DNA of 39,434 nucleotides, taken from assembly GCF_007992195.1 (NCBI RefSeq), contig NZ_BJZU01000085.1:1-39434 (forward strand), given 5' to 3'. Shown piece after piece: positions 18,979-27,780 of this stretch. This DNA is from Methylobacterium oxalidis (GTDB taxonomy: Bacteria > Pseudomonadota > Alphaproteobacteria > Rhizobiales > Beijerinckiaceae). The stretch's first letter is position 1; every line of letters begins with the position of its first letter. A program made the translations under genes and the position numbers. The notes under the pieces are model-generated. The model did no database searches. It worked only from the letters and a program-made list of their open reading frames with translations, and was not told the DNA's origin.

Positions 18979-18992
18979 CTACTCGCGCCGCA
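18957..18992. repeat. 16-bp direct repeat at the ccmH stop
   Basis: The sequence cgctactcgcgccgca occurs at 18957-18972 and again at 18977-18992, 20 bp apart. The second copy contains the ccmH stop and its last codons (Arg-Arg-Glu). The first lies just beyond, so it looks like a tandem duplication of the gene end. Confidence 0.8.
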
Positions 18993-19446
18993 TCAGAGCC
19001 GCCACCTCGGCCTTCTCGGCAGCCGAGAGGCCGGCGGAGGGCGCGGGCGCCCTGCGTCGGGACAGACGCCAGATCCCGAAGGCGCCGAGGAGGAGGGCGG
19101 CGACCGGCGTCAGCCACAGGAGCAGCGTGTGCCACGCGAAGACGGGGCGCAGCAGCACGAACTCGCCGTAGCGGCCGACGACGTAATCCTCCACCTGCTG
19201 GTTGTCGTCGCCCGCGCGGATGCGCTCGCGCACGATGAGGCGCAGGTCCTTGGCGAGGGGCGCGTCGGAATCGTCGATCGACTGGTTCTGGCAGACGAGG
19301 CAGCGCAGTCCCGCCGAGATCTCGCGGGCCCGCGCCTCCTGGGCGGGGTCCTTCATCACCTCGTCGGGCTGCACGGCCGAGGCCGGGCCGCCCGCGAGGA
19401 GGGCGGCCGCGAGGAGGAGCGCGCGGAGGCGGGACGGCGTCGTCAT
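18979..19446 (-). CDS. ccmH: Cytochrome c maturation protein CcmH/CycL
   Basis: A 155-aa periplasm-facing thioredoxin-like protein that reduces apocytochrome c thiols before heme ligation. It has an N-terminal signal (ALLLAAALLAGGPASA) and the redox motif LRCLVCQNQSIDDS with Cys49 and Cys52. RYGEFVLLRPVF follows, and a C-terminal transmembrane helix near 105-127 (LLLWLTPVAALLLGAFGIW) ends in a basic tail. The ATG overlaps the ccmF stop (ATGA). It is the last gene of ccmI-E-F-H. The short form lacks a CcmI-like TPR extension, which is encoded separately upstream. Confidence 0.95.
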   Translation of the reverse strand: MTTPSRLRALLLAAALLAGGPASAVQPDEVMKDPAQEARAREISAGLRCLVCQNQSIDDSDAPLAKDLRLIVRERIRAGDDNQQVEDYVVGRYGEFVLLRPVFAWHTLLLWLTPVAALLLGAFGIWRLSRRRAPAPSAGLSAAEKAEVAALMRRE

Positions 19447-21446
19447 TCGGCCGGCACCGCGTTCGGGGGCAGGGCCTTGGTCCGCGCCCGGGTGGGGGCG
19501 CCGACGCGCATGCGGCGGTCGGTCAGCGAGACGGCGCCGCCGAGCGCCATCACCACCGCGCCGAGCCAGATCAGCAGCACGAGCGGCTTGTAGTAGAGGC
19601 GCAGGCCGATCGCGCCGTCCGGCTGGACCTCGCCGAGGCTGGCGTAGACCTGGCTCGCGCCGACCGTGAGCAGGCCCGATTCCGTCACGGTCATGCGCCG
19701 GCTCGGGTAGAAGCGCTTGCCCGTGTCGACGGTGCCGACCGCGTTGCCGTGCCGGTCGCGCACGGTGAGGATCGCGGCGGTCTCCTCGTAGTTCGGGCCC
19801 GAGCGCGGCGAGACCCGCTCCAGGGTCGCCACGTAGGGGCCGGTGGCCAGCGTCTCGCCGGGTTTCAGGGTGGCGAGCCCCTCGGTCGCCCAGCCCTGCG
19901 CGGCGATGCCGAGCACCACCACGCCGACGCCGCCATGGGCGAGCGCCGTACCCCAGGCGGAGCGGGGCAGGCCGATCGCGCGGCGCCAGATCAGGCCGGG
20001 CGAGGCGGTGCGGCTCGCGCCGTAGCCGCGGGCGCGGCTGATGATCTCGAGGGCCGAGCCGACGACGAGGTAGGCGCCGAGCCCGATTCCCACGGGCGCG
20101 AGGACGGGGCCGCCCCAGGTCAGCGCCAGCGTGGCGAGGCCGACCACGAGGGCGAGCGCCAGGGCCGCGAACAGGCGCTGCGCGGCGGCGAGCGCGTCGC
20201 CCCGCTTCCAGGCGAGCGTCTGTCCGAAGGGAACGATCAGGAGGAGGGGCACCGCCAGCGGCACGAAGGTGGTGTTGAAGAAGGGCGGCCCGACCGAGAT
20301 CTTCTCGCCCGTCACCATCTCCAGGACCAGCGGGTAGAGCGTGCCGACGAGGACGGTGGCGCAGGCGGCGACGAGGAACAGGTTGTTGAGCACCAGCGCG
20401 CCCTCGCGCGAGATCGGCGCGAACAGGCCGCCCTGGCGCAGCAGCGGCGCCCGCCACGCGAACAGGGTGAGCGAGCCACCGATGAACAGGACGAGGATCG
20501 CGAGGATGAAGACGCCGCGGGTCGGGTCGGTGGCGAAGGTGTGGACCGAGGTCAGAAGCCCCGAGCGCACGATGAAGGTGCCGAGGAGCGACAGGGAGAA
20601 GGTCAGGATCGACAGGAGCACCGTCCAGACCTTGAGGGCGTCCCGTTTCTCCATGACGACGGTGGAGTGCAGGAGCGCGGTCCCGGCGATCCAGGGCATC
20701 AGCGAGGCGTTCTCGACCGGGTCCCAGAACCACCAGCCGCCCCAGCCGAGTTCGTAATAGGCCCAGTACGAGCCCATCGCGATGCCGAGCGTCAGGAAGC
20801 TCCACGCCACCAGCGTCCAGGGCCGCACGGCCCGCGCCCAGACGGCATCGATGCGCCCCTCGATGAGGGCGGCGGCCGCGAAGGCGAAGGTGATCGAGAA
20901 GCCGACATAGCCGACGTAGAGGAGCGGCGGGTGCACCGCGAGCCCGACATCCTGCAGCAGCGGGTTGAGGTCGTTGCCCTCCAGCGGCGCCGGGGCGACG
21001 CGCGAGAACGGGTTCGAGGTCGTGATGATGAACAGCACGAACACGAAGGTGATGAGGCCCTGCACCGCCAGCGTGTTGGCCCGCAGCACCGGGGGCACGG
21101 TGTGGTGGGCCACCGCCACGAGCGCCCCGAACAGGGTCAGGATCAGGATCCAGAGGAGCATCGAGCCCTCGTGGTTCCCCCAGACGCCAGACAGCTTGTA
21201 GATGAAGGGCTTCGTGGTGTGCGAGTTCTCGACCACGTTCTGGACCGAGAAGTCCGAGGTGGCGTGCGCGTAGGTGAGGGCCGCGAAGGCGAACAGCACG
21301 CAGGCGAAGGCGCCGAGCGCGGCGGGCGTGGCCACCTGGCGCAGCGTCGGATCGCCTGAGCGGGCGCCCCAGATCGGCATCACCGCCTGGACGAGGGAGA
21401 GCGCGAGCGCGAGCGCGAGCGCGAAATGGCCGACCTCGACGAGCAC
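19443..21446 (-). CDS. ccmF: Heme lyase subunit CcmF/CycK
   Basis: A 667-aa polytopic membrane protein, the core of the CcmFH heme-ligation module. It accepts heme from CcmE and attaches it to apocytochrome c. The tryptophan-rich WWD signature is WGGWWFWDPVENASLMPW. Conserved His-bearing segments are HPPLLYVGYVGFS and NHEGSMLLW near the N-terminal half, and HTTKPFIYKLSGVWG is typical of the family. Translation probably starts at a GTG at 21446 with a strong ggaagga site 6-8 nt before it. The gene lies between ccmE (33 nt upstream) and ccmH (4-nt overlap). Confidence 0.96.
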   Translation of the reverse strand: MLVEVGHFALALALALSLVQAVMPIWGARSGDPTLRQVATPAALGAFACVLFAFAALTYAHATSDFSVQNVVENSHTTKPFIYKLSGVWGNHEGSMLLWILILTLFGALVAVAHHTVPPVLRANTLAVQGLITFVFVLFIITTSNPFSRVAPAPLEGNDLNPLLQDVGLAVHPPLLYVGYVGFSITFAFAAAALIEGRIDAVWARAVRPWTLVAWSFLTLGIAMGSYWAYYELGWGGWWFWDPVENASLMPWIAGTALLHSTVVMEKRDALKVWTVLLSILTFSLSLLGTFIVRSGLLTSVHTFATDPTRGVFILAILVLFIGGSLTLFAWRAPLLRQGGLFAPISREGALVLNNLFLVAACATVLVGTLYPLVLEMVTGEKISVGPPFFNTTFVPLAVPLLLIVPFGQTLAWKRGDALAAAQRLFAALALALVVGLATLALTWGGPVLAPVGIGLGAYLVVGSALEIISRARGYGASRTASPGLIWRRAIGLPRSAWGTALAHGGVGVVVLGIAAQGWATEGLATLKPGETLATGPYVATLERVSPRSGPNYEETAAILTVRDRHGNAVGTVDTGKRFYPSRRMTVTESGLLTVGASQVYASLGEVQPDGAIGLRLYYKPLVLLIWLGAVVMALGGAVSLTDRRMRVGAPTRARTKALPPNAVPAE

Positions 21447-21478
21447 TGACTATCCTTCCCTTCCCTGTCCGGCGCGCG

Positions 21479-22030
21479 TCATCGCTCGCTGCGGGGCCCG
21501 AGGGTCTTGTCGTTGGCCGTCGCGGTGGGGCCCGCCCCGGCGCCCGGCGTCTGGCCCGCGTCCTTGCCGCCCGCCTTGCCCGCCCCCTCCTTGCCCGCGC
21601 CCTCCTGCCAGCGGCCCTGCGCCTTCAGGGCGTCGGCGACCTCGCGGGGCATGTAGGATTCGTCGTGCTTGGCGAGCACGGTGTCGGCGCGGAAGTAGCC
21701 GCCGGGCTCCAGCATCCCCTCGGTCACCACGCCCTGGCCCTCGCGGAACAGGTCCGGCAGCAGGCCCTTGTAGCTGACCTGCACGGTGGCGTTGGTGTCG
21801 GTGACGGCGAAATCGACCGTCTGGTCGGGCCCGCGCCGGAGCGAGCCCTCCTTGACGAGGCCGCCGAGGCGGAAGCGTGTGCCCGGCGCCACGCCCTGCT
21901 GGGCGACCTCGGTGGGCGAGCGGAAGAACACGATCGAGCCGCTCATCGCGGACAGGATCAGCCCCACCGCGAGTGCCAGCACGGCGCCGCAGGCACTGAT
22001 CAGGACGAGACGGCGGCTCTTGCGGGTCAC
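21479..22030 (-). CDS. ccmE: Heme chaperone CcmE/CycJ
   Basis: This periplasmic, N-terminally membrane-anchored chaperone covalently binds heme and hands it to CcmF. The anchor is at about residues 8-28, and the OB-fold has RFRLGGLVKEGSLRRGPDQ and GLLPDLFREGQG. The heme-binding histidine is His122 in LAKHDESYMP, with the family Tyr four residues later. A long Lys/Gly/Ala-rich C-terminal tail extends to 183 aa. I chose the GTG at 22030 (VTRKSRRLVL), which matches the usual start. An ATG at 22096 would add 22 Pro/Ala-rich residues and remains possible. Confidence 0.93.
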   Translation of the reverse strand: MTRKSRRLVLISACGAVLALAVGLILSAMSGSIVFFRSPTEVAQQGVAPGTRFRLGGLVKEGSLRRGPDQTVDFAVTDTNATVQVSYKGLLPDLFREGQGVVTEGMLEPGGYFRADTVLAKHDESYMPREVADALKAQGRWQEGAGKEGAGKAGGKDAGQTPGAGAGPTATANDKTLGPRSER

Positions 22031-22201
22031 GGGTTCGGATCCTGCTGCCACGGCGGGCGGGGCGGCCGGGACGGTCCCGGGCGCGCCCGTCTTCACATGG
22101 TTTAGTGAGAGAAGGGTGTCGGCTCCGGCGCCGCGCGGGTCAAGGGCCGCGGCCGGGACCGATTGTCAGGGGCCGTCCCGCCGGGCGGATCCGGGGCCTC
22201 G

Positions 22202-23779
22202 TCACGGCTTCGTGCTCGTCCCGTGCAGGTCGAGCTCGCGGGCGAGCGCGTCGAGGCGCTCCACCGCGCCGGTGTCGGCCGCCAGCGCCATCCGGGCCCG
22301 GTCGAGGGTGCGGCTCGCCTGCTTGCGCTCGCCCAGCGCGGTGTAGGAGCGGACCAGCCGCAGCCAGTCGTCGGCGGTGCCCCCCTTGGCCGAGAGCCGC
22401 CGGTCGAGGCCCGCCACCATGCCGCGGATCGCCGCGTCCCGCTCGGCCGCCGGCATCGCCTTGACGGCGGCGACCGCCGCCTCGGTGTCGGCGCGCGATT
22501 CGGCGTCCGCCAAAGCGGTCTTCTCGGCGGTCTTCTCGGCGGCCTTGGCAGCAGGATTGGCGGCGGGCTTGGCGACGGCGCCGGCCAGGGCGTTGCCGCT
22601 CGGGCGGGGCTCGGGGCTCGCCGCCTCCGCGGGCCCGCGCTCGGGCGGGCTCCGCTCGGACGCCTTGCCGGGGGTGAGCGCGAGCTCCTTGGCCTGGGCG
22701 TCGAGGCGCTCCAGGGCGGCGCCGTCGGAGCCGAGGGCGGAGCGGGCCCGCTCCAGGGCCGCGACCGCCTTGTCGCGCTCGCCCAGCACGCTGCGCGAGC
22801 GCACGAGGCGCAGCCACTCCTCGACCGTGCCGCCCTGCTTGGTGAGGCGCTGGTCGAGCCCGTCGACCATGCCGCGGATCGCGGCGTTCTGGTCGGGCCG
22901 CGCCTCCGCCTGCGCGGCGGCGGCTGCGGGCTCGGCCTTCAGCCGGGTGAGGTTCTCGCGCACCATGGCCTGCCAGGGCGCGTCGGCGGGCCCGGCCTCG
23001 CTCAGCGCCGTGTAGTGCTGGATCGCGCCCGCGGTGTCGCCGGCCTGCTCGGCGGCGCGGGCGAGATAGAAGCGGGGCTTGGCCGCGGCGGCGTCGAGGG
23101 CGACGGCGCGCTCGAAGATGACCTTGGCCTCGGGCGACACGACGCCGTTGCCGGCCGCGACCAGCGCCTCGCCCCAGTCGCCGAGCACCGGCGGCGTCTC
23201 GCCCTTCAGCCGGCTCACCGCCTCGTAGGCGCGGGCGGCGTCGTCGAAGCGGCCGAGCCGCATGTAGACCGGCGCCAGCACGGCCCAGCCGCGGGCGTCG
23301 CCGGGGTCGGCGGCGAGCTTGGCCTCGATCTGGCCGATCGCCCGCATCAGGTCCTCGTTGCCCGTCTGGGCGGCCTGCCGGTCGGCTGCGGTCTGCGCGG
23401 GCAGGTCCGGCGAGCCGTAGATGCCGTAGGCGAGGAGCGCCACGAGCGGGATGGTCGAGAGCGCGAAGGCGGAGGCGGCGCGGCGCTGGCGCAGGTGGGG
23501 CTCGGCGAGGCCCTTCTCGTCGGTCGCCGCGCCGGCCCGGCTCGCCCGCAGCAGGCGGCGGGCCGCCTCCGTTCGCGCGGCCTCGGCCTCGTTCGGGGCG
23601 ATCAGGCCGCGGCCGAGGTCGCGCTCGATCTCGGCGAGCTGGTCCTCGTAGAAGCCGGTCTCCGTCGCGGCCTGGCCGGACTCGGTGGCGGCGGCGTTGG
23701 CGCGGCGCGACATCGGCCAGAGCAGGGCGAGCACCGCCGCACCGGTCATGAACGCCAGGATGAACCAGATCGCCGTCAT
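22202..23779 (-). CDS. ccmI: Cytochrome c biogenesis protein CcmI/CycH with duplicated C-terminal domain
   Basis: CcmI presents apocytochrome c to the CcmFH lyase. The 525-aa protein has an N-terminal membrane helix (AIWFILAFMTGAAVLALLW), a cytosolic helical loop with YEDQLAEIERDLGRGLI, a second membrane helix near residue 110 (ALSTIPLVALLAYGIYG), and periplasmic TPR repeats (about 150-290; DARGWAVLAPVYMRLGRFDD). Unusually, the C-terminal domain of about 69 residues is present twice (300-368 and 450-518), joined by a Lys/Ala/Pro-rich linker. It is the first gene of the ccm operon. Confidence 0.94.
   Translation of the reverse strand: MTAIWFILAFMTGAAVLALLWPMSRRANAAATESGQAATETGFYEDQLAEIERDLGRGLIAPNEAEAARTEAARRLLRASRAGAATDEKGLAEPHLRQRRAASAFALSTIPLVALLAYGIYGSPDLPAQTAADRQAAQTGNEDLMRAIGQIEAKLAADPGDARGWAVLAPVYMRLGRFDDAARAYEAVSRLKGETPPVLGDWGEALVAAGNGVVSPEAKVIFERAVALDAAAAKPRFYLARAAEQAGDTAGAIQHYTALSEAGPADAPWQAMVRENLTRLKAEPAAAAAQAEARPDQNAAIRGMVDGLDQRLTKQGGTVEEWLRLVRSRSVLGERDKAVAALERARSALGSDGAALERLDAQAKELALTPGKASERSPPERGPAEAASPEPRPSGNALAGAVAKPAANPAAKAAEKTAEKTALADAESRADTEAAVAAVKAMPAAERDAAIRGMVAGLDRRLSAKGGTADDWLRLVRSYTALGERKQASRTLDRARMALAADTGAVERLDALARELDLHGTSTKP
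22226..22882 (-). repeat. Internal duplication of the CcmI C-terminal domain
   Basis: Two copies, at 22676-22882 and 22226-22432, both begin AIRGMV-x-GLD-x-RL and contain GGT-xxx-WLRLVRS, LGER and ERLDA-x-A-x-EL. By hand alignment about 43 of 69 residues are identical, so the duplication is clear but not recent. The spacer is low-complexity and Ala/Lys/Pro-rich. Confidence 0.9.
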
Positions 23780-23967
23780 CGAACCTCGGAATGTCCGGAC
23801 CCGAGGGTCCCGTCGGCCCGCGCGTCGCGTCGCGATCCCTTCGCGATCCATGTAAAGCCGCGCGGCCATGCGCACGACGCGCCCGCCCGGTGACACGGTG
23901 TCACGCGAGGCGGACCGGTGACAAGCTCGGGGCCCCGCGCCCGAGCGCGGCGGCGAGTGCGCCGGCG

Positions 23968-25386
23968 TCAGTGGTGCGCGGCCGTGGCCGGCGCGTCGCC
24001 CGGCACCTCCAGCACCGCCCGCAGGCCGCCGAGGCTCGCCTCCTCCAGGCGGAAGCGGCCGCGGTAGAGCGCGGCGAGGTCGGCCACGATCGACAGGCCG
24101 AGGCCGGAGCCCGGCTTCGTCTCGTCGAGGCGGCGCCCGCGGCCGATCACCGCCTCGCGGGCCTCCGGCGGCAGGCCCGGGCCGTCGTCCTCGATGGCGA
24201 CGAGAAGGTGGGGATAATCGTCCTTGCCGATCGCCTCGGCGCGGATCGCCACGCGCCCGTTCGCCCATTTCGAGGCGTTGTCCACGAGGTTGCCGACCAT
24301 CTCCTCGAAATCCTGGCGCTCGCCGCGGAAGCGCAGGCCCGGCGGCACGCTGACCTCGTAGGCGATGTCCTTGTCGCGGTAGATCTTGCCGAAGGTGCGC
24401 ACGAGGCCGGCGAGAGCCGGCTCCACCTCCGTCGAGGTGCCGAGGGTGCCGGCGAGCGCCGCCGCGCGGGCGCGGTCGAGGTAGTAGTTCACCTGGTCGC
24501 GCATCAGGCTCGCCTGCTCGCGGATCTTGGCGGCGAGCTCGCCCGGCGCGTCGGCGCTGCCGACCTCGTTGACGATGATCGAGAGCGGCGTCTTCAGGGC
24601 GTGGGCGAGGTTGCCGACCTGGGTGCGGGCCCGCTCCAGGATCTCGCGGTTCGTCTCGATGAGGAGGTTCACCTCGCCGGCGAGCGGCGCGATGTCGGGC
24701 GGGTAGGAGCCGGTGATGCGGTCGGCCTCGCCGCGGCGGATGGCGCCGAGCGCCGCGCGCAGCTGCGCCAGCGGCGCGAGGCCGAAGCGGATCTGCAGGA
24801 GCGTCGTCAGCGCCAGGAACAGGCCGAGCAAGCCGAAGGTGACGAAGAGCGAGAAGCGGAAGCGGTCGACGTCGTTCACGATCTCGTCGGCCGGCCCCGC
24901 GATCCGCACCGTGTAGCGGCCCTCCTCGCCGAGGTCGACGTCGCGCTCGATGATGCGCAGCAGGCGGTCGTCCTGGGCCCGCCCGTAGCCCTGGCGGATC
25001 TGGCCGATGCCGGCCCGGCCGTCCGGGTTGGTGGCGGCCTTCAGCGGCACGCCGACGAGGGAGCGCGAGGTGCGCAGGTCGCGCGGCTTCGCGTCCGGCC
25101 GCCCGACCTGCCAGTACCAGCCGGAGAGCGGCAGGTCGAAGCGCGGATCGCCGAGCGAGAAGGAGCGGCTCTCCGGGTCGCTCGGCGAGACGAGGTCGGT
25201 GGCGAGGTTGTTGGCGAAGACGAGGAGGCGGCTGTCGAAGGCGCGCTCGGTGTTCTCGCGGTAGAGGGTGGTCAGGATCCAGGCGGCGATCAGCAGGATC
25301 GCGGAGCTCGCCAGCAGCGCCGAGACGGCGAGGCGGACCGCGATGGAGCGCTGGCGGAGGGAGAGGAAGGTCAGCAGGGCGGTCAT
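23968..25386 (-). CDS. PhoQ-like sensor histidine kinase
   Basis: A 472-aa membrane kinase. TM1 is near 16-40 and a periplasmic sensor of about 130 residues follows (includes LPLSGWYWQVGRPDA). TM2 is near 178-198, then a HAMP-like linker. The DHp helix carries phosphoacceptor His262 (GNLAHALKTPLSI), and the ATPase domain has the N-box NLVDNASKW, DDGPGLP and GSGLGLSIV. NLAHALKTPL is typical of PhoQ-type kinases. The likely cognate regulator is the PhoP-like gene about 2.4 kb upstream, separated from it by the MCP gene. It precedes ccmI by about 190 bp on the same strand. Confidence 0.92.
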   Translation of the reverse strand: MTALLTFLSLRQRSIAVRLAVSALLASSAILLIAAWILTTLYRENTERAFDSRLLVFANNLATDLVSPSDPESRSFSLGDPRFDLPLSGWYWQVGRPDAKPRDLRTSRSLVGVPLKAATNPDGRAGIGQIRQGYGRAQDDRLLRIIERDVDLGEEGRYTVRIAGPADEIVNDVDRFRFSLFVTFGLLGLFLALTTLLQIRFGLAPLAQLRAALGAIRRGEADRITGSYPPDIAPLAGEVNLLIETNREILERARTQVGNLAHALKTPLSIIVNEVGSADAPGELAAKIREQASLMRDQVNYYLDRARAAALAGTLGTSTEVEPALAGLVRTFGKIYRDKDIAYEVSVPPGLRFRGERQDFEEMVGNLVDNASKWANGRVAIRAEAIGKDDYPHLLVAIEDDGPGLPPEAREAVIGRGRRLDETKPGSGLGLSIVADLAALYRGRFRLEEASLGGLRAVLEVPGDAPATAAHH

Positions 25387-25525
25387 GGGCGGGGTGGCGG
25401 CGGGACCTGCGGGCTGCCCCGCGGGCCGGCCGCCCCGGAACGGGGACGTGGCGCCCCTGCGGTACCACCCCCCGGCCCGCCCGAGAAGACGTCGCCCCGC
25501 CCGGGCCGCCGAACGGTCCGGCCGC

Positions 25526-27478
25526 TCAGTCGAACGCGACGCCGATCTCGCTGCCGTCCCGGCGCACGAGCCTGCAGGCGTAGCGCCGCCCGTCCTGGTC
25601 GGAGGCCAGCGCGAAGCGGTCGGGCAGGGACACCGGGTCCCGCAGGTGGACCTTCGCGCCGCTCTCCGAGAGGTTGCGGATCGTGCAGGGAACCGTGCGG
25701 CCGCCGCCGAGATCGATCGTCGCGGCGATCAGGACGCGGCTGCGGCGGTCGGCCCGGCGCTCCTCCATGCCCACCGTCCAGTCGTCGAGGCTCATGCTGA
25801 TGCTCGACACGCCGCCGGCGGCCTGGCGCATGCTGACGAGGATCTCGCCGGTCGACCGGGTCTGGCGGCCGGTGGACGCTGCGACCTCGTCCACGTAGGC
25901 GCTGATCGTGCCGATGGCCGCGGTGATGGAGCCGAGCTTGGCCGCGACGTCCGTGGACGCGCCCTGCATGTCGGCGATCTCCGAGGAGATCCGGCCCGTG
26001 GCGGCCGTGGTCTGCGTCGCGAGGCTCTTCACCTCCGCGGCGACGACGGCGAAGCCGCGCCCGGCCGCGCCCGCGCGCGCGGCCTCGATGGTCGCGTTGA
26101 GCGCCAGGAGGTTGATCTGCTCGGCGATGCCGGTGATGAGCTGGACCACGCTGCCCATGGCGTCCGCCGCCTCGCGCAGGCGCAGGGTCGAGGCGTCCGC
26201 CTCGTGGGCCTGCGCGTGGATCTCGTCCACCGCCGCCTTCGAGCGCGACATGCTCCGCGAGATCGACTGGGCGGCGATGTCCATGGTCTCGGCGGCGTCC
26301 GTCACCGTCTGGACGTTGTCGAGGGTCCTCTCCGCCGCGTCGATGGCGACCTTGCGGGCCCGCATGCTGGCGGTGACGTCGGTGGCGTACTTTACGACCT
26401 TGGCGAGGCGCCCGTCCGGCTCGAAGACGGGGTTGTAGCTCGCCTGGATCCAGACGGAGCGGCCGTCGCGGCCGAAGCGCTGGAACGTGCCGGCGATGAA
26501 GTCGCCCCGGCGCAGGCGCTCCCAGAACGCCGCGTACTCGGCGCCCTTGGCGTAGTCGGGCGCGACGAACATGCTGTGGTGGCGGCCCCGCACCTCCTCG
26601 GCCCGGTAGCCGACCGCGCGCAGGAAGTTCTCGTTCGCGTCGAGGATGCGCCCGCTCGGGTCGAACTGGATCACCGCCTGCGAGCGGTTCACGGCGGCGA
26701 GCTGCCCCGCGGCGTCGGCGCTGCTCCGCTTCGCGATCGTGATGTCCGAGGCGAACTTGACGACCTTGACCACAGCCCCGTCGACGTCCCGGACCGGGTT
26801 GTAGCTCGCCTGCAGCCAGATCTCGCGGCCGTCGCGGCCGAGCCGCTTGTACTCGCCGGCGCCGTACTCGCCGCGCCGGAGCGCGGCCCAGAAGTCGGCG
26901 TAGTCCGGGCTGGCGGCGTAGTCGGGCTCCACGAACATCCGGTGGTGGCGGCCCACGATCTCGTCGAGGCGGTACCCGACCGTGGCGAGGAAGTTCCGGT
27001 TCGCCGTGAGGATGGTGCCGTCGAGATCGAACTGGATCACCGCCTGCGACAGGTCGATGGCGTCGACCGCGCCGCGGAACTCGGCGTCGGCCCGCTTCTG
27101 CGCGGTGATGTCGGAGGCGAACTTGACCACGCTGACCGGCCGGCCGCTCCGGTCGAGCACCGGGTTGTAGGTCGCCTGAAGCCAGATCTCGCGCCCGTCC
27201 CGCCCGACCCGCCGGTACTCGCCCGACTGGAACCGGCCCTCGCGCAGCGCGCGCCAGAAGGTCTCGTAGGCGCCGCTGCCCGCCTCGTCCGGCCGGACGA
27301 ACATCCGGTGATGGCGTCCTTTGATCGCGTCGAGATCGTAGCCGACGACGGCGAGAAAATTCTCGTTCGCGTTGAGGATGGTGCCGTCCAGGGCGAACTC
27401 GATCGTCGCGAGGGAGCGGTCGATCGCCTCGACCCAGGCCCGGTTGACGGTGGCGCGATAGGACAGGGTACCCAGCAT
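25526..27478 (-). CDS. Soluble triple-PAS methyl-accepting chemotaxis protein with C-terminal PilZ domain
   Basis: A 650-aa cytosolic receptor. Three PAS/PAC units near 15-130, 135-255 and 255-375 each carry a near-identical block (GRDGREIWLQASYNPV type; VKFASDIT). A short MCP signalling domain with the hairpin tip ERA-type segment ARAGAAGRGFAVVAAEVKSL is at about 375-560. A C-terminal PilZ domain has RRADRRSRV (RxxxR-like) and NLSESGAKV, where Asn replaces the usual Asp of DxSxxG. There is no membrane segment. It may couple PAS-sensed redox/ligand state and c-di-GMP to a Che array. The ATG at 27478 is preferred; a TTG 54 nt upstream is the alternative. Confidence 0.93.
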   Translation of the reverse strand: MLGTLSYRATVNRAWVEAIDRSLATIEFALDGTILNANENFLAVVGYDLDAIKGRHHRMFVRPDEAGSGAYETFWRALREGRFQSGEYRRVGRDGREIWLQATYNPVLDRSGRPVSVVKFASDITAQKRADAEFRGAVDAIDLSQAVIQFDLDGTILTANRNFLATVGYRLDEIVGRHHRMFVEPDYAASPDYADFWAALRRGEYGAGEYKRLGRDGREIWLQASYNPVRDVDGAVVKVVKFASDITIAKRSSADAAGQLAAVNRSQAVIQFDPSGRILDANENFLRAVGYRAEEVRGRHHSMFVAPDYAKGAEYAAFWERLRRGDFIAGTFQRFGRDGRSVWIQASYNPVFEPDGRLAKVVKYATDVTASMRARKVAIDAAERTLDNVQTVTDAAETMDIAAQSISRSMSRSKAAVDEIHAQAHEADASTLRLREAADAMGSVVQLITGIAEQINLLALNATIEAARAGAAGRGFAVVAAEVKSLATQTTAATGRISSEIADMQGASTDVAAKLGSITAAIGTISAYVDEVAASTGRQTRSTGEILVSMRQAAGGVSSISMSLDDWTVGMEERRADRRSRVLIAATIDLGGGRTVPCTIRNLSESGAKVHLRDPVSLPDRFALASDQDGRRYACRLVRRDGSEIGVAFD

Positions 27479-27780
27479 GGCTCCGGCCGTCGTTCGTGGA
27501 GGCGAACCGGAGAAATGGCGGTGAATGTTCAAAATTGCATTAACGCTATCAAGTTTTGCCCTAACGCAGACCTGAATTCAGTCTTGATCATCGTAAATCA
27601 GTATTGGCACGGGCCGGATCGGGGATCGACAGATCAGGCGCGCCGGCCGAGCCCGCGGCGCCCGGCCCGTACCGCCGCAAGGTCCGTCCGCACGCCCCGG
27701 TGGCCGGCTCGCGCGGGCCCTGCCCTCCATCCGCGACGGCCGGGACGAGGGTGCCGCCCCCCCCCCGCGCCGTGACGCGC
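27479..27780. other. Interval between PhoP-like regulator and MCP, with AT-rich block and C10 tract
   Basis: About 300 bp without a gene. Positions 27528-27605 are AT-rich and are probably the promoter region of the MCP gene. They include the 10-bp palindrome ctgaattcag (27572-27581). Positions 27757-27766 are a run of ten C within otherwise mixed GC-rich sequence. Confidence 0.45.

Noticed and set aside
22202..25468. 1088-codon - strand frame covering ccmI and part of the kinase
   Set aside because: Only its last 525 codons (ccmI) are real. The upstream part is out of frame with the kinase, which is encoded in another frame.
27606..27612. tggcacg, a match to the sigma-54 -24 element, on the + strand
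   Set aside because: No TTGC-type -12 element follows at the required spacing, and it points into the 3' end of the regulator gene.
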